From positions 35,193,819-35,257,818 of the forward strand of contig NC_089275.1 of assembly GCF_963678975.1 (NCBI RefSeq): DNA of 64,000 nucleotides, read 5' to 3'. The first letter of the stretch is position 1. Each line of letters starts with the position of its first letter. Positions 1 to 10,597 of the stretch are shown in pieces. This DNA comes from Dysidea avara (lineage: Eukaryota > Porifera > Demospongiae > Dictyoceratida > Dysideidae). The translations under genes were made by a program, and so were the position numbers. Below the pieces are notes generated by a model. That model was not told where the DNA came from. It was given only the letters and a program-made list of their open reading frames with translations, and ran no database searches.

Positions 1-187
1 AGCCTTAAAAATTGTTTGACTCAAAACTAAATATAAAGTAGCAACATTCACAATGACATGTAGAGATTGGTTCATATATTCTATATTATATAGGCAGAGA
101 ATTATTTTTAGGGTGCTTATATTTATGTGTAGGTATTATAGTGTAAAAGATTCCATAATATAATATATATTCTGATCACATATTTAG

Positions 188-254
188 TCTGCCAACAATG
201 GGCCAGCTATGGATGTTCCACGACGTGGAACAGTAACTACTTCTGATATAATAA
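188..254 (+). CDS. Linker exon just before the Death domain, copy 1 of the ROCO-Death gene (partial gene)
   Basis: The exon follows a tatttag acceptor and ends at a consensus donor, a|gtgagt, at 255. Read in phase 0 it gives 22 codons plus one base, and that base joins the two-base start of the next exon (417) to make a Ser codon. The paralogous exon in copy 2 (37664-37703) has the same downstream phase and donor context (gatctaataagtgagtc there, gatataataagtgagtc here). The upstream ROC/COR and ankyrin exons of this copy would lie to the left of the window. Exon limits are inferred from splice sites and from comparison with the paralog. Confidence 0.6.
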
Positions 255-416
255 GTGAGTCATGATGTGTAATTGAAATTAAACTCTTCAAGTTATACCT
301 TGCATGCTCAATTACAGTATTTCAGTTTACACAGACTGTTCTATTAGAGTGTATTACTCTACTGCTTTTTGCAGTCCAAAATGCTACAGCACATTAACAA
401 TACTATGTATTTACAG

Positions 417-694
417 GTACTGATCACAGTTCACACACACCAGTTGATATCAGTGAGTTGTTAGTGTACTCACAAGACTGGACAACAGAATGGTGGAGTA
501 TTGGGGTTAAGCTTGGCCTACCAGTGCAACGACTAGAGGAAATCAGGATAGATCACCGTAGAGTACAGGATTGTTGTCATCAGATGTTATTATTGTGGTC
601 GAGAGCTGACCCTACTAGTTGTTACTGTAAACTGGTCACTGCCTTGGATCAGTTGAATATGAAGGAAGCTGCTATGAGACTGGCTAAAGAGTAA
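417..694 (+). CDS. Death-domain exon, C-terminus of ROCO-Death-like gene copy 1
   Basis: After a tatttacag acceptor the frame reads through TDHSSHTPVDISELLVYSQDW and then a Death fold. Visible family features are the Trp pair WTTEWWSIGVKLGL, the helix with LEEIRID, the CCHQMLLLW core of helix 4-5, and LVTALDQLNMKEAA at the end. Death domains are six-helix adaptor modules that pair with other Death domains in apoptosis and innate immune signalling. The last codons read LAKE and then TAA at 692-694. That TAA sits inside a perfect donor (ga|gtaagt at 691), so the true end could be this stop or a spliced tail exon. Copy 2 continues as LAKELLMLQVMN before its stop. Identity to copy 2 (37833-38134) is very high, so the duplication is recent or this domain is conserved. 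The rest of this gene lies outside the window. Confidence 0.8.
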
Positions 695-2435
695 GTTATA
701 TTGAAAACGCTACCATACAGTTTTCCTATGTAGATCCTCATATTATTGGCATTGTATGCTAGCAGTGTATGCTTGTGTAAGAGTTTAGGATAATAAGCTA
801 TTTGAAACATGTGTAATTTTATATCTTGACAACCTCCTTGATAAATCCTGTTTAGCCACAGCTTATTACTATTAATAGTCGGTAACCAGCTAATGCTGAA
901 TAGTATTATATTAGTACAGAAATGAATAGCAATATTCGAATAGTTTTAAACAAAACAACCAATTATTCTATTTTTCTAACACCCAAACATTTGTTGGGCA
1001 GTAAGGTAAAGCATGAGTGTTATTTCTATCTCTACTAAAATGGATTTCTTCAGTGATGCCACTATGTTCACAATCTCAAGCTTCTAAATTGGCTTCATCC
1101 ATCTGATCACCGCTTACTACAGTGCTAATAAATTTTCAATAGTGTGTTACTGAATCAAATGTCATGCTGACCGAAAGTCAGCTCGAATATCCAAATACAC
1201 ATCTCACAGAGTATTTTTGCACGAGTGGTCCACATTTGCAGAGACAAATGTAACTAAGCTTGAACTACACAATGATCATGCATGTACACAGCAACAATAA
1301 TGGTAAACACAAGGCATAAAATTAATACTTTTGAACACTTTAACTGTCATTATGTGTGATGTATATCCTTACAGGTTGTGAAGAAATGACAGGAAGCCTG
1401 ATTACTTTACTTGTGCACAGAACTATTACACCTTCAACTACCTTTATATACAACTACAACATGCAATACAATAATACCTATTGTATACAGGTCGCATATT
1501 AATACAAGCAAGCTATATTGCAGATATATAACACAAGCTGTATCGCAGATATATATATATATAATTTTATATCCATTTTACATCCTAAATCTACTATGCT
1601 ATTTTTATTATGCAAGACTATTTAATTGATTAGGCTCTCTTCAGTTTTCTTGAATAGTTTAATGCACATGTCAGATGAAAGGTGTTCTGTGGTTTGCAAT
1701 CAATATACATATTGTAGCAGCCGACTGTATAGCTATGTACTAGTTAAGCACACTGAATGTAATATACAGCTGACAGCCATAGCTTGTAAACAACTATCGT
1801 TTTCATCATTTAATGAAACTGCAAAATAATCATTTTCATACTGGGCAATTAACACTTTAATTTGTAGAAGTTCTTTAGTGGCACACATGACCTACTACTG
1901 AGCCTACATTATGAAATACTATATAGCTAAAATCTATTATAAATCCATAACTAAACATCACAATTATAGTAATCATGTATAAAATGTAACTGAGGCATGA
2001 TGAGTGATGGATTATCATAATTAACACTTGACAGATATTAATATTCATACATGGCTATAGTATGTATACAGTTCTAATAATATAGTATTTTATGCTAGTG
2101 ACACGTTGCAAGTACTGTACAGCATAATACAGAAGTTAACAGCTATATACTTGCCACAATGCATTGTATATATAATTCATGTACTGCATGTACTCTACTA
2201 AACACTGATGCTCTATCATAGAACTAACTCATTTTCCATGAATAATTAACATGAAACATAAAGGAATTGGCAGTGAAATTGAAAAATGCAGCATGAAGCT
2301 TTCATGGTACAGTACTAGTACCACTATTTGAATAAGTTTCCTATGAAAAATATTTGTCATGCTGTATTCATCTGTGGCCCGAGTGTGAGTGTGTATTTAT
2401 CAGGCAATCACAAGTGCTCGTGTTACAACTATTAT
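695..2435. other. 3' flank of gene copy 1, homologous to the flank of copy 2
   Basis: I see no gene here. Several blocks align with DNA downstream of copy 2: about 1380-1450 (gaaatgacaggaagcctg...) with about 39570-39640, about 1755-1820 (gctgacagcca...) with about 40460-40520, and about 1860-2060 (agtggcacacatgacc...) with about 40795-40990. The segmental duplication therefore extends well past the genes. One copy of the dispersed motif lies before it, in the intron of the gene at 334-350. Confidence 0.55.
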
Positions 2436-2932
2436 CTAATCCAAAACAGCCAAGCTGTAAAAAAAAGTTAGAGTGTGGCCACCAAAAAGCTATGGTGAAA
2501 AAATATGTGAAATCTGAGGTGGCAGACTAGAAATAGCTGTGATGGTAAGTTAATGGTAAAAAATATGAAGAACAACTATTCAGGTGAATTTGGTGCCAAG
2601 ACCAATTCGCACCAAATTCACAGGATTTATGGCTAATTATAATTGCCATATTATTAATGGAAACATTTACATGCATTGAAACGTGTTAGCATATACGTGT
2701 TAGCATAGACTTGAAAATGAGAATTGTCATTATTAAAATTTTTACCATTGACCTACCATCACAGCCATTTCTTGGCTGCCACCTCAGATTTCACATCTTT
2801 TTTCACAATAGCCTTTTACCATTAACCTACCATCACAGCCATTTCTTGGCTACTACCTTGGATTTCACATTTTTTCACCATAGCCTTTTAGGAGCCGCAT
2901 TCTTTTTTTACAGTTTGACTCTTTTGGATTAG
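2436..2932. repeat. Foldback (inverted-repeat) element, older copy
   Basis: It starts ctaatccaaaacagccaagc and ends with the reverse complement of that start, tttggattag. The arms correspond to those of the better preserved copy at 5636-5961. This copy carries an extra central stretch (about 2625-2710) and an internal direct duplication of the right arm (two blocks containing accatcacagccatttcttgg at about 2755 and 2828). The sequence after it (cttctttttgtatttgtatac, then an A-rich GAAGAAGAAAA tract) is also shared with the second copy, and both are followed by the same kind of satellite array. Confidence 0.75.
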
Positions 2933-3129
2933 ATGTCACTTCTTTTTGTATTTGTATACACAAAAGCTGGCCTATGGCCGGCTTTAAGGCTTTTTAACCT
3001 ATCCTTTTTTTAATTACCACAGGAAGAAGAAAAAGATTTAATCATAATCAAGATTATTTTAAAGATAATATTATTTTTTATTTTATCAGCAATTATAATA
3101 CAAAATTAATTACATATATTTCCTACTGC

Positions 3130-4870
3130 ATAACCTGCTTGCAGCTGATCTCTCTACTGGGTGACTTGAAATGTTGCTGAACTCTCTACAAGGTGATTTG
3201 CATGTGGTGGAACTCTCTACAAGATTCTCTTTTTCTACAGGGTGACTTGTTTCTAGCTGAACTCTCTACAAGATGATTTGTTTCTAGCTGATCTCTCTAT
3301 AGGGTAACTCGTTTGGAGCTGAACTCTCTACAGGATGGTAAGGTTTCTTTGCAGCTGATCTCTCTTTAGGGTGACTTGTTTCTAGATGATCTCTCTACAG
3401 GATGATCTGTCCGTAGCTGAACTCCCTACAGGGTGATTTGTTCATTGCTGAACTCTCTACAGGGTGATTTGTTTGTAGCTGAACTCTCTATATGACTTGT
3501 TTCTAGCTGAACTCTCTACAGGGTGATCTGTTTGTAACTGAACTCTCTACAGGGTGATCTGTTTGTAGCTGAGCTCTCTACAGGCTGACTTGTTTCTAGA
3601 TAATCTCTTTATAGGATAACTTGTTATAGCAGCTTTACTCTCTACAGGATAGTTTCTATGTAGCTGAACTCTCTACAGGGTGGTTTATTTGTAGCTGAAC
3701 TCGAGCTCTCTACAAGGTGACTTCTTTTAGCTGATCTCTCTATATATACGGCTAACTTGTTTCTAGCTGATCTCTCTACAGGGTGGCTTGTTTCTAGCCA
3801 AACTCTACAGGGTGATTTGTATGTAGCTGAACTTTCTACAGGCTGATTTGTTTGTAGTCGGAATCTCCACAGGGTGATATGTTTATAGCTGAACTCTCTA
3901 CAGGGTTACTTGTTTCTGACTAATCCCTCTACAAGGTGACTTGTTTTTAGCCAAACACTATACAGGGTGATCTGTTCACACTTGAACTCTCTACAGGGTT
4001 ATTTGTTTGTAGCTGAACTCTCTAAAGGGTAGTTTCTTTGTAGCTGAACTCTCTACAAGGTAATCTGTTCATAGCTGAACTCTACAGGGTGATTTGTTTG
4101 CAGCTGAACTCTCTACATGGTGGTTTCTTTGTAGCTAAACTCTCTACAAGGTGACTTCTTCTAGCTGGTCTTTCTACAGGGTGACTTGTTTGTAGCCAAA
4201 CTATCTGCAGGGTGATTTGTTTGTAGCTGAACTCTCTACAAGGTGACTTTTTCTGACCTATCTCTCTACAGGGTGACTTGTTTTAGCTGATCTCTCTATA
4301 AGGTATCTTGTTTGTAGCTAAACTGTCTACAAGGTGATTTGTTTCTATATAGCTGAACTCTCTACAAGGTGACTTCTCCCTTATCTTTCTACAGGGTGAC
4401 TTGCTTCTAGCTGATCTCTCTATAAGGTATATATCTTGTTTGTAGCTAAACTCTCTACAGGGTGATTTGTTTGTAGCTGAACTCTCTGCAGGGTGACTTA
4501 TTTCTAGCTGAACTCTCTACAGTGTGATCTGTTTATAGCTGAGCTCTCTCTTGTTTCTAAATGATCTCTCTATAGAATTATAACTTGTTTGTATAGCTGA
4601 AATCTTTACAGGGTGGTTTTTTAATTGGTTGCTGAACTCTATACACGGTGACTTGTTTGCAGCAGAATACTCTACAGAGTGACTTACTTGTAGCTGAACA
4701 TCGTATAAAGTAACTTGTTTGTAGCTGAACTCTCTATAGGGTTACTTGTTTGTAGCTGATCTCTATAGGGTAACTTGTTCATATAGATGAACTCTCCACT
4801 GTTCTTTGTAACTACACAGTGACTTGTTTGTAGCTGAATTCTCTACAGAGTGCCTTGTTTGTAGCTGAGA
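3130..4870. repeat. Satellite array 1, ~30-31 bp units
   Basis: Dozens of degenerate head-to-tail units built on tttgtagctgaactctctac and agggtgatttg. Unit length is usually 30-31 bp by counting. Variants alternate tgatctctctac with gaactctctac, and tgacttg with tgatttg. No open frame of any size crosses the array. Confidence 0.9.
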
Positions 4871-5635
4871 TATGGACAGTAGTATGTACCAGACTGCCGG
4901 TTTCACTGTAATTTGTGTAGAAAGTTTCATAATTGTATCACAAAGTGCACAAAATGCCCACTTTTTTGTGCTATTCCCTCTGATTAGTCTATTAGATTAC
5001 GATAATAAAAATTAATTTGTCCAATCAAACTTATTATCATCTAGCTGGTTTATTAAGCGGTTAGCTTTTGAGACCTTCATTTCAGCTCATATCAGAACCT
5101 CAGGATAATATAGATCCATATTTAGGAGTAAGTGTACCCTTAATTTTAACCCTAAATATTATTGGTTTATACAATATTATATTCAAACAAAAGCAATTCA
5201 ATGGTAGATTCAAGGGTCACGGGGTTTGTGACTTCATCCTCACTTCGACAGAACAGTCAAACACTCTAATAGAACAGTCGCATGCATAATAGAACTGTCT
5301 AGCACACCCCATTTACAAACAAAACACTTCTAATTAAGTATATCTATAGTTGCAAATGCAGGTTTTATAAACTACCATAACTTTTCATCACAAGTTACTT
5401 TATGAAATTACAATTGACATAAACTAAAAATCACCACGATCCCTACAGCTCATGTTTAATGATCAAAGATCAACCAGAAAACATATCAAAATTTGGACAT
5501 TTGCACATGCACATAACAAAATGTTCATGCCTAGCCTCTGGGTGGGGTGGGGGACATTACTACTGTGCTCTAACCTTCTGGATACTCTCCTGCTGCACCT
5601 AGCAGAACTACGTTGTTCATACAGGCAATAACTAT
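4871..5635. other. Single-copy spacer between the two foldback/satellite units
   Basis: The satellite decays at about 4870. The following 760 bp look unique and non-coding, apart from a cluster of the dispersed motif at 5251-5300 (acactctaatagaacagtcg plus two partial copies). Confidence 0.5.
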
Positions 5636-5961
5636 CTAATCCAAAACAGCCAAGCTGTAAAAAAAGTGTGCGGCCCTCAAAAAGGCTATGGTGAAAAAGA
5701 TGTGAAATCCAAGGTGGTGGCCAAGAAATGGCTGTGATGGTAAGTTAATGGTAAAAATTTTAATAACGACAATTCAGGTGAATTTTGGTGCTGCTTGGTC
5801 AATTGGCACAAAATTCACCTGAATTGTTGTTATTAAAATTTTTACCATTAACCTACCATCACAGCCATTTCTTGGCCGCCACCTTGGATTTCACATCTTT
5901 TTTCACTATAGCCTTTTTGAGGGCCGCACACTTTTTTTACAGCTTGGCTGTTTTGGATTAG
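5636..5961. repeat. Foldback element, well-preserved copy (~150-bp arms)
   Basis: Nearly perfect palindrome. The left arm runs ctaatccaaaacagccaagc through aattcaggtgaatttt and the right arm returns as aaaattcacctgaattg through tttggattag. The loop is only about 20 bp (ggtgctgcttggtcaattgg). Short internal differences between the arms show it is not an assembly artefact of exact inversion. It contains no coding sequence. The structure fits a non-autonomous foldback or MITE-type DNA element. I could not define a convincing target-site duplication. Confidence 0.8.
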
Positions 5962-6126
5962 ATTTCACTTCTTTTTGTATTTGTATACGCCGGCTTTGGG
6001 ACTTTTTTAACCTATCTTTTTTTCTTTACCACAGGAAGAAGAAAAGATGAAGCAGATGTACCTTAAATATTTCTGATTTTATCAGTAAATTTACAAATTA
6101 TATATATAATACATATATTTATTACA

Positions 6127-9100
6127 GAACTCTCCATGGTGGTTTCTTTGTAACTGAACACTCTACAAGGTAACTTCTTCTAGCTGATCTCTCTACAGGT
6201 TGATTTGTCTGTAGCTGAATTCTGTTCAGGAGATTTGCTTGCTGCTGAGCTCTTTACAGAATGGTCTCTTTATAGCTGAACTCTCTACAAGGTAACTTCT
6301 TCTAACTGATCTCTCTACAGGGAGATTTGTTTGTAGCTGAACTCTCTACAGGTGATTTGTTTGCAGCTGAACTATCTAGATGATGGTTTCTTTGTAAGAT
6401 GAACTCTCTACATGGTGGTTTCTTTGTAGCTAAACTCTCTACAAGATAACTTCTTCTAACTGATCTTTCTACAGGGCAATTTGTTTGTGGCAGAATTTTC
6501 TACAGGGTGATTTCTTTGCAGCTGAACTCTGTATATGGTGGTTTCTTTGTAGCTGAACTCTCTACAAGGTAACTTTTTCTAACTGAACTCTCTACAGGGA
6601 GATTTGTTTGCAGCTGAACTCTCTTCATGATGGTTTCTTTGTAGCTGAACTCTCTACCAGGTAACATCTTCTAGCTGAACTCCCTACATGGTGGCTTCTT
6701 TGTAGCTGAACTCTCTAGAAGGTGACTTCTTCTAGCTGATCTTTCTACAGGGTGATTTGTTTGTAGCTGATTTTTTTATAGGGTGATTTGTTTGCAGCTG
6801 AACTCTCCATATGGTGGTTTCTTTGTAGCTGAACTCTCTACACGGTGGCTTCTTCTAGCTTATCTCTCTACAGGGTGATTTGTTTGTAGCTGAATTCTGT
6901 ATAGGTGATTTGTTTGCAGCTGAGCTCTTTACAGAATGGTTTCTTTGTAGCTGAACTCTCTACAACGTAACTTCTTCTAACTGAACTTTCTACATGGTAG
7001 TTTCTTTGTAGCTGAACTCTCTACAAGGTGACTTCTTCTAGCTGATCTTTCAACAGGGTGATTTGTTTGTAGCTGATTTTTTTACAGGGTGATTTGTTTG
7101 CAGCTGAACTCTCTACATGGTGGTTTCTTTGTGGCTGAACTCTCTACAAGGTGACTTCTTCTAGCTGATCTCTCTACAGAGTGATTTGTTTGTAGCTGAA
7201 TTCTGTATAAGTGATTTGTTTGCAGCTGAGCTCTTTACAGAATGGTTTCTTTGTAGCTGAACTCTCTACAAGGTAACTTTTTCTAGCTGATGTCTCTACA
7301 GGGTCACTAGTTTGTAACTGAATTCTCTACATGGTGGTTTCTTTGTAGCTGAACTCTCTACAAGGTAACTTCTTCTAGCCGATCTCTCTACAGGGTGATT
7401 TGTTTGTACCTGAACTATCACCAAGATAACTTCTTCTAGCTGAACTCTCTACAAGGTAACTTTTTCTAGCTGATGTCTCTACAGGGTCACTAGTTTGTAA
7501 CTGAATTCTCTACATGGTAGTTTCTTTGTAACTGAACTCTCTACAAGGTAAATTCTTCTAGCTGATCTTTCTACAGGGTGATTTGTTTGTAGCTGAATTG
7601 TGTACAGGTGATTTGTTTGCAGTTGAGCTCTTTACAGAATGGTTTCTTTGTAGCTGAACTCTCTACGAGGTAACTTCTTCTAGTTGATGTCTCCACAGGG
7701 TCACTAGTTTGTAACTGAATTCTCTACATGGTGGTGTCTTTGTAACTGAACTCTCTACAAGGTAAGTTCTTCTAGCTGATCTTTCTACAGGGTGATTTGT
7801 TTGTAACTGAATTCTGTATAAGTGATTTGTTTGCAGCTGAGCTCTTTACAGAATGGTTTCTTTGTAGCTGAACTCTCTACGAGGTAACTTCTTCTAGTTG
7901 ATGTCTCCACAGGGTCACTAGTTTGTAGCTGAATTCTCTACATGGTGGTTTCTTTGTAACTGAACTCTCTACAAGGTAACTTCTTCTAGCTGATCTTTCT
8001 ACAGGGTGATTTGTTTGTAGCTGAATTCTGTGCAGGTGATTCGTTTGCAGCTAAGCTCTTTACAGAATGGTTTCTTTGTAGCTGAACTCTCTACAAGGTA
8101 ACTTTTTCTAGCTGATGTCTCTACAGGGTCACTAGTTTGTAACTGAATTCTCTACATGGTGGTTTCTTTGTAGCTGAACTCTCTACAAGGTAACTTCTTC
8201 TAGACGATCTCTCTACAGGGTGATTTGTTTGTACCTGAACTATCACCAAGATAACTTCTTCTAGCTGATCTCTCTACAGGGTGATTTTTTTGTAGCTGAA
8301 TTCTGTATAGGTGATTTGTTTGCAGCTGAGCTCTGTACAGAATGGTTTCTTTGTAGCTGAACTCTCTACAAGGTAACTTCTTCTAGCTGATGTCTCTACA
8401 GGGAGATTGGTTTGTAGCTGAACTCTCTACAGGTGATTTGTTTGCAGCTGAACTCTCTACATGATGGTTTCTTTGTAGCTGAACTCTCTACAAGGTAACT
8501 TCTTCTAGCCGATCTCTCTACAGGGTGATTTGTTTGTACCTGAACTATCTACAAGATAACTTCTTCTAGCTGATCTCTCTACAGGGTGATTTGTTTGTAG
8601 CTGAATTCTGTATAGGTGATTTGTTTGCAGCTGAGCTCTGTACAGAATGGTTTCTTTGTAGCTGAACTCTCTACAAGGTAACTTCTTCTAGCTGATGTCT
8701 CTACAGGGTCACTAGTTTGTAACCGAATTCTCTATATGGTGGTTTCTTTGTAACTGAACTCTCTACAAGGCGACTTCTTCTAGCTGATCTCTCTACAGGG
8801 TGATTTGTTTGTAGCTGAACTCTCTACAAGGTAACTTCTTCTAGCTGATCTCTCTACAGGGTGATTTGTTTGTAGCTGAATTCTGTATAGGTGATTTGTT
8901 TGCAGCTGAGCTCTTTACAGAATGGTTTCTTTGCAGCTGAACTGTCTACAAGGTAGCTCCTTCTAGCTGATTTCTCTACAAGGTCACTAGTTTGTAGCTG
9001 AACTCTCTACATGGTGGTTTCTTTGTAACTGAACTCTCTACAAGGTGACTTCTTCTAGCTGATCATTCTACAGGGTGGTTTGTTTGTAGCTGAACTCTCT

Positions 9101-9580
9101 ACAAGGAAACTTCTTCTAGCTGATCTCTCTACAGGGAGATTTGTTTGTCGCTGAACTCTCTACATGTCATTTGTTTGCAGCTGAACTCTCTACATGATAG
9201 TTTCTTTGTAGCTGAACTCTCTACAAGGTAACTTCTTCTAGCCGATCTCTATACAGGGTGATTTGTTTGTAGCTGAACTTTGATTTGTTGGTAGCTGAAC
9301 TCTCTGCAAGGTAACTTCTTTTATTGATCTCTCTACAGGGCAATTTGTTTGTAGCTGAACTCTCTATATGGTGGTTTCTTTGTAGCTGAACTCTACAATG
9401 TGATTTCTTCTAGCTGAACTATCTCTTTCCATAGTTGCATGAACTCCCTACAAGGTAACTTCTTCTAGCTAATCTCTCTACAGGGTAAATTGTTTGTGGC
9501 TGATCTCTCTACAGGGTGACTTGTTTGTAGCTGATCTCTATACAGGTTACTTGTTTCTAGCTGATCTCTTGAATTCTCTT
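6127..9580. repeat. Satellite array 2, ~30-31 bp units with higher-order structure
   Basis: Same monomer family as 3130-4870 but longer and more homogeneous. Blocks recur in a fixed order: gagctctttacagaatggtt, then gaactctctacaaggtaac, cttctagctgat and agggtcactagtttgtaac. This gives a higher-order period of roughly 200-300 bp between 6900 and 8950. The homogeneity suggests recent amplification compared with array 1. Confidence 0.9.
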
Positions 9581-9586
9581 CAGGGT

Positions 9587-10222
9587 GACTGCTCTATTAG
9601 GATGACTGCTCTATTAGAGTATCTCGATCTCGCACTTGCTACACCAAGTTGGATTTCGTGTTATAACTCCGTGGCTTTAAGTCTGATTCTTCTACACCAT
9701 TGAAGAGCCTTTCTAAGATGATAACTCCATCTGTACAGCGATTTTCAAAGCATTACCCCAAGCGGTTTATCTGGTAGGCGTGGCAAGCAGTTGTTTTTTA
9801 TTAGCTAATCTCGATTGCGTAATTGTTACACACTGTTGGTTTTTTCGTTGTATCTTCCTGGTTTTTAGCTCGATTTCTTTCAAACTACAAAAGGTTTGAG
9901 GTTCAATAGTTAACCTATTCACCTACCGATTTTCAGCTTCTTCCCATACGCGGTTTACCCTGTAGGCGTGACAACATATTGGTGTTATTTTTCGTGAATA
10001 ATCGCTCATAACTCTTTGCCTGTTTATCGTATTCCAGCAAACGTTGGTACAGAGATGCGCCTTTATATCCTCCTTCTGTGTGCAAAATTTCAAGGCGATC
10101 GGATATGGCGTTCGCGTTTTATATCAGTTTTTGTAAGTGTGCAACAAGACGAAGAAAAATAAGAAGAAAAAAAAAGAGAAGAAACTAAGCCAATTTTTGA
10201 AGTCGCATATCTCGGGAACGCT
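9587..10222. repeat. Conserved non-satellite tail of the repeat unit (left part, split by BEL insertion)
   Basis: It starts with two copies of the dispersed motif (gactgctctattagg and gactgctctattagagtatc) and then runs into non-repetitive DNA with short recurring phrases such as acgcggtttaccctgtagg / aagcggtttatctggtagg. A purine-rich stretch (aagaagaaaaaaaaagagaag, about 10160-10185) precedes the break. Removing the retrotransposon rejoins it to 16203 as ctcgggaacgcttgaagcg. I interpret it as the 3' domain of the same repeat family that carries the satellite. Confidence 0.5.
10218..10222. repeat. Target-site duplication, left copy (ACGCT)
   Basis: ACGCT directly abuts the left LTR and recurs at 16203-16207 directly after the right LTR. 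BEL/Pao integrases typically generate 4-5 bp duplications. Confidence 0.9.
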
Positions 10223-10425
10223 TGTCGAGGATTGACTGACTCTATATAGTTAGATTACTGTTGTGACTTTCATTTATGTACTAGGTTAGGTTAGGTATCA
10301 TGTATGTATGTAATTGTGGGTTTGAGTTTGGGTCACGTGAGTAGTAAGGTACTTGGCACGTGTTGGCGCTCGGATCGTCTCCGCTCTATCAGTTGATGAA
10401 ACGCTCCTCCTAGATATCCGTCACA
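10223..10425 (+). repeat. 5' LTR of BEL/Pao element
   Basis: Begins tgtcgaggattg and ends atatccgtcaca. It contains a TATA-like tctatatag near 10240-10250 that could serve as the promoter, and a short ttaggttagg direct repeat. Identical to 16000-16202 by direct comparison. Confidence 0.95.
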
Positions 10426-10443
10426 TGGTGCTGTGACACAAGT
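10426..10443 (+). promoter_or_regulatory. Primer-binding site of BEL element
   Basis: tggtgctgtgacacaag starts immediately after the terminal CA of the 5' LTR. The leading TGG matches the complement of a tRNA CCA end. I do not assign the tRNA species. Confidence 0.7.
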
Positions 10444-10597
10444 AACTTCGCGAAGTTTGTAACCTCGAGCAGTCTTCTAACCTCAAACGGAAACGTCTGG
10501 TACCGTGGCATTGGATTCGAACGGTACCCGCAGAGGCAAGCGTTTTATTCAATTGAACATTTATTGTTTGTAGTCTTCCTTTCCAGAAGAACCTGCC

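Noticed and set aside
10280..10300. ttaggttagg in the LTRs, like an arthropod telomere repeat
   Set aside because: Two units only, part of the LTR; no telomeric context.
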